Source: an uncultured Mycoplasmatota bacterium
GTDB lineage: Bacteria; Bacillota_I; Bacilli_A; RF39; UBA660
Length of the DNA: 16,408 nt
Reading direction: 5' to 3'
Assembly: GCA_948437815.1 (NCBI GenBank)
Contig: CAOJKG010000012.1
Location: 1-16,408 of the forward strand
Below, in pieces: positions 7,292 to 15,373 of this stretch. Under the pieces are notes generated by a model. The model did not search any database. It was given only the letters and a program-made list of their open reading frames with translations, and was not told where the DNA came from. The position numbers were made by a program, and so were the translations under genes. How positions within the stretch are numbered: position 1 is the first letter of the stretch; each line of letters begins with the position of its first letter.

Positions 7292-8278
7292 ATGAATATA
7301 TTTAGTTCCAAAAATCCTGACATATTAAATAAATTTTTATCATATTTACTTAATGTAAAATGTTATTCTATTAATACAGTTAATGAATATAGAATCGATT
7401 TATTATTATTTTTTAAATTTCTAAAAGAATATTTGAATATAAACATAAAAATAACGGAATTTAGTAGTTTTATATTATTAAGAGTTAATACAGATGATAT
7501 AATTTCCTTTATTGTATATCTTAATAATATTAGAAATTGTACTGCTTCTACAAGAAAAAGAAAAATATATGCTTTAAAGGCATTTTATAAATGGTTATTT
7601 GATATTTATTCAATTAGAAAAATTCAAAATCCTACTAAGGAATTACCTGAAATACAACAGATACAAAGATTACCTAAATATTTAACATTAGAAAAAGTTA
7701 AAAAAATACAAAATGTATTTAATTCAACTAATAGTAGATTTCCTTTAAGAAATAATACTATAATCATACTATTTTTAGAATGTGGTCTAAGAGTTTCTGA
7801 ATTAGTAAATATTAACTTATGTGATTTAAATTTGAGTGAAGGATATATAAAAATTGTAGGAAAAGGGAATAAAGAAAGACTTTGTTATTTAAGTAAAAAT
7901 ACTAAACAACAACTAAAAAAATATCTACAAATCAGAAATAGAAATGAGGATATAATAGATATAAGAGAACCTTTGTTTTTAAGTTCTAAAAAAGATAGAT
8001 TACATATAAGGGCAGTTCAAAGAATAACAGAACAAGCATATAAGTTAGCTGGTTTAGAAAAATTTGGATATTCAACACATACTTTAAGACATACATCTGC
8101 TACAATAATATATCAATATACTAATACTGATATATTATTAATTAAAGAATTTTTAGGTCATTCTACAGTTAAATCAACAGAAATATATACACATACTAAT
8201 AATGAACAAATAAGAAATGCTGTTGAAAGTAATCCATTAAATAATTTTATTATAGAAAATATTGCTAGTTATAAATAA
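7292..8278 (+). CDS. Tyrosine recombinase / phage integrase (XerC/D-like)
   Basis: A 328-residue site-specific DNA recombinase. Residues 9-110 form the N-terminal SAM-like core-binding domain (YLLNVKCYSINTVNEYRIDL). Residues 125-315 form the catalytic domain with every key residue present: R167 (ECGLRVSEL), K191 (GKGNK), H263 and R266 (HTLRHT), H290 (LGHST) and nucleophile Y299 (EIYTH). It acts through a covalent 3'-phosphotyrosine and a Holliday junction. Length and the absence of a long arm-binding extension are Xer-like. The neighbouring prophage genes make integrase the likely role, but a mobile-element Xer is possible. The start at 7292 is chosen from the AGGAGG site eight bases upstream and the promoter position. 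A small gene follows after 24 bases, probably in the same transcript. Confidence 0.88.
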   Translation: MNIFSSKNPDILNKFLSYLLNVKCYSINTVNEYRIDLLLFFKFLKEYLNINIKITEFSSFILLRVNTDDIISFIVYLNNIRNCTASTRKRKIYALKAFYKWLFDIYSIRKIQNPTKELPEIQQIQRLPKYLTLEKVKKIQNVFNSTNSRFPLRNNTIIILFLECGLRVSELVNINLCDLNLSEGYIKIVGKGNKERLCYLSKNTKQQLKKYLQIRNRNEDIIDIREPLFLSSKKDRLHIRAVQRITEQAYKLAGLEKFGYSTHTLRHTSATIIYQYTNTDILLIKEFLGHSTVKSTEIYTHTNNEQIRNAVESNPLNNFIIENIASYK

Positions 8279-8302
8279 AAAGAAGGAGAAGTAGTAATAT
8301 AT

Positions 8303-8584
8303 ATGAAATTAGACTTTGATACAGATAATATACATAGCAATAAAATTAAGCTATTAGATTGTCAAGTAGAATTAATATTAAGAAGTTTAGAGTTTTATTG
8401 TTATACATATCAATACATATATCCGAGAGCAGGGAAGAATAGAACAAAAGAAGAAAATCTAAGAGTTCATTTAGTTCGTGATACTTATCATCAAATTCTT
8501 AGTCAATATGCAAATAAAAATTATATATCTAGCAAAATAGACTTATTAGAAAATTTTGAAGATAATTTTAAAAATATTGCATAA
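8303..8584 (+). CDS. Small protein of unknown function downstream of the recombinase
   Basis: A 93-residue, probably all-helical soluble protein. Visible segments are LLDCQVELILRSLEFYCYTYQYIYP (residues about 12-36, written in two helices), a charged loop with NRTKEENLRVHLVRDTYHQ and a final helix rich in Asn/Asp. It has no membrane segment and no zinc or nucleotide motif. GGAG precedes the start at a rather long distance (about 14 bases). Short spacing to the recombinase suggests one operon, so it may be a phage early or recombination-associated protein. I do not recognise the family. Confidence 0.65.
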   Translation: MKLDFDTDNIHSNKIKLLDCQVELILRSLEFYCYTYQYIYPRAGKNRTKEENLRVHLVRDTYHQILSQYANKNYISSKIDLLENFEDNFKNIA

Positions 8585-8612
8585 ACTTTTTTAAATTTTT
8601 ATAAAAAATGTA

Positions 8613-8641
8613 TTGACAATTTTTGTTGTTAATTATATAAA
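8613..8641 (+). promoter_or_regulatory. Strong promoter facing the noncoding region
   Basis: Consensus TTGACA (8613-8618), a 17-base spacer and TATAAA (8636-8641). No ORF lies downstream on this strand for almost 1 kb, so any transcript would be noncoding. Confidence 0.6.
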
Positions 8642-8782
8642 GTTTATAAATAAAGTAAATATTAAATTTAAAACTACACTTAAATTATTAATATTCTATT
8701 TATAAATTTTATATTTTAATTGAGATAGAAGAGTGAAGACTAGAAACTCTTTTAAAAAAGAAATATAACATTGCGCAAAATA

Positions 8783-8899
8783 AAAGTTTTGCGCAAAAAG
8801 GAGCAGGGGTCATATAGAAAAGAGCCAAACACCTATATTTTTACATATATCTGGCATCTAGCTCTTATACTATTAACTATATTCTATTAAATACTTTAT
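8783..8899 (+). repeat. 117-bp noncoding repeat, copy 1
   Basis: About 85% identical by eye to 15109-15225, the same length and the same orientation. The last 40 or so bases are identical. It contains a 6-bp stem AAGAGC (8820-8825) with GCTCTT (8861-8866) closing a 35-base loop, preserved in copy 2. Not a CRISPR unit: only two copies, about 6.3 kb apart. Confidence 0.75.
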
Positions 8900-9494
8900 A
8901 ACTCTACTATATCAATATTTTTATAACCTTTCAAAATCATTTTAAATCAATTTTATTTTTTTATCTATATAATTTTGTTATTTAAAAATTTTTAAGTCTA
9001 TATATTCAATTTTTATCCAGGTATTTCAAAAAATCGCTAAAACCATTGAACCTCTAAAATAGTCTATATTTTTAGACAACAAACTATATGGCTAATTTTT
9101 AAAAACGCCTTAAAATCGATTCTTGTGCGCTGTTATTTTTGCTAAAAATCTATGAATATATTGATTACTAAATAAATACAAAGTTTATATTAAATTCATA
9201 AATGAAGTTAAATATTAAAGTTATAAAATCAATATAATTAAATTTAAACAAGATTTTAGTTATAAATGAATAATTTTCAAAATCACATTTAAAGTTACTT
9301 AATTTTGATTTTAAAACTAAATTAGATAATTATAAATTAAAATTTAATAAGCTCAATTTATAGAATTATAAAAAATTTCAATCAACACAAATGTTCGGCT
9401 TTTTAAAATTTTATATTTTAAATTTAATATTCATAAATTATTTTTATTACTTTGATTATCCCCTATCTTCCCTATTCTAGTAAGTTTTTTGAAA

Positions 9495-9522
9495 AAATAA
9501 AAATTATAATTTTTTATAATTT
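9495..9522 (-). terminator. Possible AT-only terminator of the envelope operon
   Basis: A 9-bp inverted repeat (9501-9509 with 9514-9522) with a 4-base loop; on the - strand it is followed by a T-rich run. It lies about 45 bases past the flippase stop. Stem is all A-T, so the call is weak. Confidence 0.35.
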
Positions 9523-9568
9523 AATGGAAAGTTTTATAAATTTTATTAAACATTATATTTATCATAAT

Positions 9569-10985
9569 CTATTTACAATATTTTATTTTTCTAGCACAAT
9601 AAATATATAAGAGCATAAAATATATAATCATTCCAACTAATACTTTTAAAACTATTAAAATTACTCTATTATCTATATATAACAAATTTAATGCACTACA
9701 TATTACAAACATTATAAATGAAGCAATTAAATATTTTATACTAGAAAGAAATATTTTTTTAATATTAATTTGCTTTTGCATATAATTAACTTGAATTAAT
9801 ACGACAACGAATTGAGATATTGCTGTTACAATTGCAGCTCCAATAGCTCCTTTTCTTTTTATAAATATTAAATTTAATATAATATTTACTGCTAATCCAA
9901 CAAGAATAGATATTGTATATTGCTTTTGCTTTTTTGTTGGAAGTAAATACTGAGTTCCTATAACATTAGTAATACCGCAAAGAGGTATTATTGGTGCTAA
10001 ACTAATAACAATTAATATTGCTTTTTTATATTCTTCTCCTAAAAATATTGGTACAAATTCTTTTGAAATTGTAATAATTCCAAACATTATAGGAAAAGAT
10101 AAAAAAAACGTAAATTCAAATGAATGTTTTATATAAAGATTTAATTTTTTATAATCTCCATTTGAGAATATGTTTGCAATTCTTGGTATCATCACTATCC
10201 CAAGAGATGATACTACTGTAAATAATACATTAATTAGTTTGTAAGCTTCTTCATAGTTTCCAAGTTCTGATTTATCTAAAATCATACAACCTACCATTAT
10301 TTTGTCTATTATATTATATATTTTTATTGCTATTTGAGGAATAAATAATAATAAAATCGGATAAATATGTTTTTTTATATTTAAATTTTCTATATGAAAG
10401 TTATTAAAATATTTCGGCAAATAAAACCATAAAGAAATGTTTCCTAAAAAATCTGTTAATGAATAAATTAATAAATATTTTCTTAAATCTTTTCCGTGAT
10501 TTTACAAATATAAAAATACATATAACACTAATAGCCCTTACAATAATATTTCTTGTAACAGTTTTTTTAAATTCTTCAAGACCCTGGAAAAACCAAGTAA
10601 TATCAAAAGATGCAGCAAATAAATATATTATAAGTATTTTATAATATTGCTTATATACATTATTTCTAACAAATATTATATAATATATAAGTATAGCAAT
10701 TGACATTGTAATAAAGCGAAAAATTACAATTTCCAAAAAGGTTTTTTGAAGTTTTGACTTGTTTTCTCTTATATAAGCAATTTCTCTTTGACCATATAAA
10801 GAAACTCCTAAAGAGCCAAATAAAATAAAATATGTTACAATAGAAATTGTAAAACTATATATTCCTATATTTTCAGCCCCTAAGTTCCTTGATATGTATG
10901 GCGTTGTAATTATAGGTAATATTAATATAAGTATTTGATATAATAGATTATATAAATAATTTTTTTTGATGCTTTTTGTCTTCAT
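9569..10985 (-). CDS. Polysaccharide-type flippase (MOP/PST superfamily), joined by a +1 shift at CGG 10496-10494
   Basis: Membrane transporter that moves lipid-linked sugars across the membrane. The 5' part (163 codons from ATG 10985) has the family's opening: LYNLLYQILILILPIITTPYIS-R-LGAENIGIYS, and FAASFDITWFFQGLEEFKK near 130. After TCA (10499-10497) comes CGG. In frame it reads into a basic non-family tail and stops at 10404. Skipping C10496 gives VKS-GKDLRKYLLIYSLTDFLG, then NISLWFYLPKYF and the normal second half, ending at 9569. The joined protein is 471 residues with about 12 to 14 membrane segments, the usual family size. It overlaps the FemAB-type gene by 38 bp. Treating 9569-10420 and 10404-10985 as two genes or as a pseudogene misses this. 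Substrate is unknown; the FemAB partner suggests a cell-wall precursor or surface polysaccharide. Confidence 0.85.
10490..10499 (-). promoter_or_regulatory. Predicted +1 frameshift site, flippase gene (tca CGG aaa)
   Basis: On the - strand TCA (10499-10497) is followed by in-frame CGG (10496-10494) and AAA. Skipping C10496 reads GGA AAA GAT TTA and restores some 308 family-like residues. The unshifted frame gives 30 basic residues unlike any flippase. Third case of the same CGG-A break, here in a non-phage gene. Confidence 0.8.
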
Positions 10986-12036
10986 ATTTTTTTATACCTT
11001 TGTTTTTAATATTTAAAATTTTAGTACGTAAAGAATAAATTATATTCCAGATAGTATTTATAAATGGATTAAATACTATATATAATTCATCTATAAATTC
11101 TACTATCTCTCCATTAAAACCACTTTTGAAACGATATACACCATACATATTGCTGTTTTTATCTTTATATCCAGAAATACCACCAAAATCATAAATGTCG
11201 CATCCTTTTTTCAATGCCCATTTTATCATTTCCCATTGTAATAAATATGTTGGCATTAAATTCCTGTGTTCATTTGAACTTCCACCATACAAATACCATA
11301 CTTTATTTCCATAATAAATTGGCATAGCTACTGCTATTGGTTTATCATCATATTCTGCAATTAATATTTTTGCAAATTTTGGATACATTATGTCATATAT
11401 CTTTTCAAAATATTTTATATCTCGTATAAAAAAATGGTCTCTTTTACTAGTTTCTTTTAAAATATCATAAAATATAGGAATATCTTCTCTATTCCCCTCT
11501 CTAATTTTTACATTCTTTTTTAATGATAATCTTATATTGTATCTAGTTTTCTCTTTAAAAGATTTAAAAACTTCTTCTTCCGTTTTTCCTTTTATATTAA
11601 GTCTATATACGTATTTTGGTTGTACAACATCATTAATAGTTTTTATATTATTTTTTAATTTATATCCAAGAGATTTCATTAATGATTTGAAATTTTCATC
11701 TTTATTAGGAATATCTGGGTCTAATCTAAAAATAAAAGCTTTATATTCTTTAGCAATTTTCTTAGCTTCTATTGTCAACTTTTCTAGTGTTTCTTTGTCT
11801 TGTAGATTACAAACAAAACCACGTGGAGCATACATCATATAAGAATTTACTATTGGCATTTTTTTTAGTAATATACTCATAGAACCAGTTATACGACCAT
11901 CTTTTCTAACTACAATTATTTTATGTTCCCAGTTTTCTTTAACTTTAGCCCATTCGCCTGATTGAAATAAGTGGCTTTTTGGATTAGTAGATAAAAATTC
12001 ATCTAATTCACTATAATAACAATTATTATTAATCAT
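10948..12036 (-). CDS. FemAB-type peptidoglycan bridge aminoacyltransferase
   Basis: A 362-residue cytoplasmic enzyme of the FemA/FemB/FemX/MurM family, which transfers amino acids from aminoacyl-tRNA to lipid II or its precursors to build the peptide bridge. Two GNAT-like folds are visible: residues 1-150 (HLFQSGEWAKVKENWEHK, YAPRGFVC near 70, FRLDPDI near 105) and 150-330. The second includes EEVFKSFKEKTRYNIRLSLKKNV, IAVAMPIYYGNKVWYLYGGSSNEHR and YDFGGISGY, all well-known family segments. The basic C-terminus replaces the long coiled coil of FemA, as in short clostridial members. A clear AGGAG site precedes ATG, with 84 bases to the upstream gene. The flippase gene starts inside its end, so the two are co-translated. 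Which amino acid is added cannot be told. Confidence 0.85.
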   Translation of the reverse strand: MINNNCYYSELDEFLSTNPKSHLFQSGEWAKVKENWEHKIIVVRKDGRITGSMSILLKKMPIVNSYMMYAPRGFVCNLQDKETLEKLTIEAKKIAKEYKAFIFRLDPDIPNKDENFKSLMKSLGYKLKNNIKTINDVVQPKYVYRLNIKGKTEEEVFKSFKEKTRYNIRLSLKKNVKIREGNREDIPIFYDILKETSKRDHFFIRDIKYFEKIYDIMYPKFAKILIAEYDDKPIAVAMPIYYGNKVWYLYGGSSNEHRNLMPTYLLQWEMIKWALKKGCDIYDFGGISGYKDKNSNMYGVYRFKSGFNGEIVEFIDELYIVFNPFINTIWNIIYSLRTKILNIKNKGIKKYEDKKHQKKLFI

Positions 12037-12120
12037 ATATTTATAACTCCTATATTATTTTTTACAATAACTTTTTTAAATTATTTATTGTATAAAATAA
12101 TCATAGAAATATCATGTTAA

Positions 12121-12873
12121 TTAATTGTCAAATAGTTTCGTATCATTTGTAAAACCTATACTTAAATAATAATAATTTTTTTCATTCAGCATATATGAAG
12201 TGGTTAAATATATATTCGTATTTTTTAACTTACATCTAGCATATGTTTCATCATATAAATTATATTCGGTTTTTAAATCTTCTAATTTCAAATATTCTAA
12301 ATAAAGATTTAAAATTTCTTCTTGTGACTTTATATTTAAATTTTGTTCGCTATTTTCTAAATCTTCTATAACTAATAATTTTAAAATATCACCAGTTATA
12401 GCATTTAAATAAATATATATATGTAATTTGTCATCATCATATTTAATATACCATAAACTATATAATGGATTTATATTCTCTATTTTAGTATTTAAACTTA
12501 AACTATAATTTTTTTCATTTTCAATTCTATTTTTTATATTATTAGCATTCAATATAATTCCATTTTGAATAAATTTTAATATAGTATTTTTGGATATTTG
12601 TAAAGCTTCATTCATTGATAATTGGTTTTCAAATGGTTGATGAGATATTCCATAAGCTGCTATTGAAGAATCAGTAGTATTTGTAATTATATCTATTAAT
12701 GATACATCAGTAGTATCTGTTTTTTTATAGTCTTTTGGTAATTCAATTTTTCCTGTTTTTTGTATTAATCTCTCTTCACTTTTTTCTAATAAAAAATTAA
12801 AGAAAATAAAAATTCCAAATAATAAAATTATTGCAATTGTAATTATTAATAATGGTAGCAATTTTTTATACAT
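12121..12873 (-). CDS. Membrane-anchored accessory protein of the two-component system (PepSY-like region)
   Basis: A 250-residue protein with one N-terminal membrane helix (about residues 5-28), inside-short, so the rest should be outside the membrane. The extracellular part is acidic and contains SLWYIKYDDDKLHIYIYLNA followed by ITGDIL near 150, resembling the strand-turn motif of PepSY/YpeB-type domains in which an N-A-x-T-G-E/D-I/V-L turn is typical. It starts 13 bases after the sensor kinase gene's stop, so it belongs to the same transcript. Its topology and position are like those of YycH/YycI-type proteins that modulate a linked kinase. That role is inferred; the PepSY match is by pattern only. 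Confidence 0.62.
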   Translation of the reverse strand: MYKKLLPLLIITIAIILLFGIFIFFNFLLEKSEERLIQKTGKIELPKDYKKTDTTDVSLIDIITNTTDSSIAAYGISHQPFENQLSMNEALQISKNTILKFIQNGIILNANNIKNRIENEKNYSLSLNTKIENINPLYSLWYIKYDDDKLHIYIYLNAITGDILKLLVIEDLENSEQNLNIKSQEEILNLYLEYLKLEDLKTEYNLYDETYARCKLKNTNIYLTTSYMLNEKNYYYLSIGFTNDTKLFDN

Positions 12874-12886
12874 AAATTTTCTCCTT

Positions 12887-14266
12887 TTATAAAGTTATAA
12901 TAACATCTGTGCCTTTTTCTAGTTCGCTTTCAAATCTTAAAGTTCCTTTATGTAACTTAACAATTTTATCTACCAAAGCAAGCCCAATTCCTGCACTATA
13001 TTGCTTTTGTGCATGGGATTTATCTACAATATAAAATTCCTCTGTAATTCGGTTTAAATCTTTTTTAGGTATTCCACATCCATTATCACTAATAGTTATT
13101 TCATAGTTTTCTAAATATTTTTTTCCAGTTATAAATATTTTTGTTGCTTTTGCTTTTCTTGAATTATCTATTATATTTAAAATAAGAGTTTTAAATAAAT
13201 CATATTCTACTAATATATAACTTTCATCTAATTCACTATTTAAGGTTATATTATTTTTATCTAGCATGACTTTTGTAGTTTTTATAATATCTTCAAAAAT
13301 TTCTGTTACTGATAACTCTTCAAATATAAAGTTTTGGCAATTTAACATTATTAAGTTCATTAATTTTTGAGATAAGCTTTCTAATCTCATTCCTTCATTC
13401 CATATATATTGTGCATATTCCTTTATCTCTTCTTGTTTTAAATTTTTTGAGGATATCATATCTGAATATCCAATTATAGAAGTTAAAGGAGTTTTTAATT
13501 CATGAGCAAAATTTGTAACAAATTCTTCTTTTTGTATTGAAGTTTGTTTTATTTGTTCAAAACTTTTTTCAATAGCCTCTGTCATTGTATTAAAACTTTT
13601 TCCCAATTCTCCTAATTCGTCATTACTTTTTATTTTAATTCTATTTTTATAATCTCCTTGTGATATCTTTTGTGCTAAATTATTTAATTTTTTTATTGGT
13701 GAAATGATTAATAATGTAAGTATTAATATAACAATTATTCCAATTAGAGCTATTAAATTATAAATAAATCTATACATCTGTTTCATTTGTTCATATTGCG
13801 TTATTATTTTTGTTATATCTTTTCCAATTATTAAGAAAATTGGTTCTTTATCTTCTTTTAAATATCCTGATGTTACAAAAATATATTTATCATCTATTTT
13901 TTTTATTTTATATATAAGATTTGAATTTTGAACTTTATCTAAAACCTCTGTAACTTCAAGTTTCTCTGGAAACGTTGAAGTTATTTTTTCTTTATCACTT
14001 GAATATATACCAATTAAATTAGTATATATATTTCCACTTAAAACATCATCAGCTACATTTGCAAGTACAATTTTATTTCTTGAAGCTAATGAAGATACAT
14101 TAGCATTTATTGAAAATTTTATAAGTTCAAATTGTTCTAGTGCCTGTGAAACCTCTCTTTGGATAGTGTTTTTAAAAGAAGTTATTATTAAAAAATATCC
14201 AAAAGTTGAAAGAGAAATACACAGTATAATAACTACTGATATAAATAATTTAAAAAATATTTTCAT
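12887..14266 (-). CDS. Membrane sensor histidine kinase
   Basis: A 459-residue kinase of a two-component pair. Order of parts: membrane helix 1 (about 7-30), extracellular sensor (31-165), membrane helix 2 (167-190), HAMP linker (about 188-240, SPIKKLNNLAQKISQGDYKN), HisKA dimerisation domain with phospho-acceptor H255 in FAHELKTPLTS, then HATPase_c with N box (NIIDNS, N368), G1 box (SDNGCGIP, D394) and G2 box (SAGIGLALVDKIV, about 424). All catalytic boxes are intact. The extracellular part resembles small Cache-like sensor domains, though this is uncertain. The gene follows its response regulator by 30 bases and precedes the accessory membrane gene by 13 bases. The signal is unknown; the downstream wall genes suggest envelope stress or an antimicrobial agent. 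Confidence 0.9.
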   Translation of the reverse strand: MKIFFKLFISVVIILCISLSTFGYFLIITSFKNTIQREVSQALEQFELIKFSINANVSSLASRNKIVLANVADDVLSGNIYTNLIGIYSSDKEKITSTFPEKLEVTEVLDKVQNSNLIYKIKKIDDKYIFVTSGYLKEDKEPIFLIIGKDITKIITQYEQMKQMYRFIYNLIALIGIIVILILTLLIISPIKKLNNLAQKISQGDYKNRIKIKSNDELGELGKSFNTMTEAIEKSFEQIKQTSIQKEEFVTNFAHELKTPLTSIIGYSDMISSKNLKQEEIKEYAQYIWNEGMRLESLSQKLMNLIMLNCQNFIFEELSVTEIFEDIIKTTKVMLDKNNITLNSELDESYILVEYDLFKTLILNIIDNSRKAKATKIFITGKKYLENYEITISDNGCGIPKKDLNRITEEFYIVDKSHAQKQYSAGIGLALVDKIVKLHKGTLRFESELEKGTDVIITL

Positions 14267-14296
14267 TTAGGAAGTCAATCCTTTCTTGTTTTTTTA

Positions 14297-14953
14297 TTAT
14301 ACTTCAAATTTATATCCTATACGAAAAACTGTTTTTATATTATTTTCTAAATTTAATTTTTTTCGTAATCTTTGAATATGAGTATCCAAAGTTCTTGTTT
14401 CTCCTGTAAATTCTTCTTGCCAAACATTTTCATAAAGTTTATCTCTATATATAGCTATATTTTTATTTTGTATTAAATACACTAACAAATCATATTCCTT
14501 TACTGTTAATTCAATTATTTTTCCATCTTTAATTACAGTTCTGGATTGAAAATCAATTTTTATTCCTAATATTTCTAAGGTTTTATTCTCTAATTTTCCT
14601 GTTCTCCTTAAAAGTGCTTCTACTCTTGCTATTATTTCCCCTATTTGAAAAGGCTTTTTTATATAATCATCAGCACCAAGTTTTAAGGCCTTTATAACAT
14701 CATTTGTTGAGGTTTTAGCAGTAATAAATATTACAGGAATTTTCATATAACTAATATAATCTAATAATTCATATCCATCTATTTTGGGTAACATTACATC
14801 TAATAAAACTAAATCATATATATTTTTTTCTAATAAATCTGCTGCTTCTTTACCATCATAAGCGCAAAAACAATGATATCCTTCATTACTTAAATTTATT
14901 TTAATTAAATTTGAAATAGATTTGTCATCTTCAACAATTAATATTTTTATCAC
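14297..14953 (-). CDS. OmpR/PhoB-family response regulator
   Basis: A 218-residue DNA-binding regulator. The receiver domain (1-115) has the acidic pair E8/D9-D10, phospho-acceptor D52 in LVLLDVMLP, T/S switch in FITAKTS (about 78) and K in IKKPF (about 100). The C-terminal winged helix (about 125-218) has ELTVKEYDLLVYLIQNK and the recognition-helix region TRTLDTHIQRLRKKL. Translation begins at GTG 14953 with an AAAGGA site eight bases upstream. It is the first gene of the - strand module, so it probably controls its own operon as well as other targets. No duplication or truncation is seen. Confidence 0.92.
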   Translation of the reverse strand: MIKILIVEDDKSISNLIKINLSNEGYHCFCAYDGKEAADLLEKNIYDLVLLDVMLPKIDGYELLDYISYMKIPVIFITAKTSTNDVIKALKLGADDYIKKPFQIGEIIARVEALLRRTGKLENKTLEILGIKIDFQSRTVIKDGKIIELTVKEYDLLVYLIQNKNIAIYRDKLYENVWQEEFTGETRTLDTHIQRLRKKLNLENNIKTVFRIGYKFEV

Positions 14954-15015
14954 TACTTTTTCCTTTCTATAAGTAACTATTTATAATTCTCATTTAACTT
15001 ATAAATATAAAATAA

Positions 15016-15043
15016 TTCATATTATATTAATAGGATGTGTCAA
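15016..15043 (-). promoter_or_regulatory. Candidate promoter of the two-component/envelope operon
   Basis: On the - strand TTGACA (15043-15038), a 16-base spacer and TATGAA (15021-15016), about 62 bases before the GTG start. The -35 is consensus; the -10 is imperfect, which fits an activator-dependent promoter. Confidence 0.4.
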
Positions 15044-15108
15044 AGTTGTGAATTTTTTGTTAATAGTTATTTTATTAAAAATGTAGCATAAAGTGGAATA
15101 AATTTATC

Positions 15109-15225
15109 AAAGTTTTGTGCAAATAGGAGTAGGACTAATATAGAAAAGAGCCCAATACCTATATTCTTGCATATATATGTCGTCTAGCTCTTATACTATT
15201 AACTATATTCTATTAAATACTTTAT
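15109..15225 (+). repeat. 117-bp noncoding repeat, copy 2
   Basis: Same length and orientation as 8783-8899. It keeps the AAGAGC and GCTCTT arms and the identical 3' part, but its palindrome TTTTGCGCAAAA has changed to TTTTGTGCAAAT. The pair brackets the envelope module. Confidence 0.75.
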
Positions 15226-15373
15226 TTATATTTTTCTTTATACTTTGCACAAAATTTTTTTATAATTTGTATAAAAAATTATAAATATGCAAATGTTCGG
15301 TTTTTAAAAATTTATTTTTTATAATTTTAAAAAGTTTTTTTATTTTATATATTATAATTTATTCTACTCTTCT

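Larger units (their letters stand above)
8585..9568. other. 984-bp noncoding region with promoter, repeat copy and AT-rich hairpins
   Basis: No plausible gene on either strand. It holds a near-consensus promoter (8613-8641, + strand), a TTGCGCAAAA duplication (8771-8780 and 8789-8798, the second inside a 12-bp palindrome TTTTGCGCAAAA 8787-8798), repeat copy 1 (8783-8899), a small hairpin (9062-9066 with 9073-9077) and an island at 9017-9135 less AT-rich than its surroundings. It ends with an 11-bp word, CAAATGTTCGG (9388-9398), also found at 15290-15300. The layout suggests a transcribed noncoding RNA or a mobile noncoding element. Confidence 0.6.
14954..15373. other. 420-bp noncoding region with operon promoter and repeat copy 2
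   Basis: Holds the promoter region of the two-component operon (- strand), repeat copy 2 (15109-15225) and, at 15290-15300, an 11-bp word shared with 9388-9398. A TTGTGA box at about 15046 with a 17-base spacer looks like a decayed version of the promoter at 8613. No ORF is convincing. Confidence 0.55.

Noticed and set aside
9388..9400. LexA/DinR box (half site near ATGTTCGG, also 15290-15300)
   Set aside because: Only one arm of the CGAAC-N4-GTTCG type operator is present in either copy and no gene starts nearby.
8585..9568. tRNA gene serving as attachment site next to the recombinase
   Set aside because: I looked for acceptor, anticodon and T-loop patterns on both strands and found no cloverleaf; a GGTTCAA-like word on the - strand near 9045-9055 lacks the rest.
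9569..10420. Separate flippase gene of 283 codons
   Set aside because: Its ATG/M start lies mid-protein; family sequence continues upstream in the same frame to the CGG at 10496 and joins the 5' half.
151..10499. Three independent random frameshifts or sequencing errors
   Set aside because: Random breaks would not all fall on the only in-frame CGG codons of the window, all with the same +1 direction and the same restored GGA. A systematic sequencing artefact at CGGA remains possible and is listed as a refutation test.
151..10499. Simple reassignment of CGG to another amino acid
   Set aside because: Decoding CGG as any residue keeps the original frame, which stops at 160, 5599 and 10404. Only a +1 change explains the homology downstream.
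11537..11842. 101-codon + strand ORF inside the FemAB-type gene
   Set aside because: Antisense shadow of conserved FemAB segments.
8783..15225. CRISPR array or insertion sequence
   Set aside because: Only two distant copies, no spacers, and no transposase or terminal inverted repeats at their edges.
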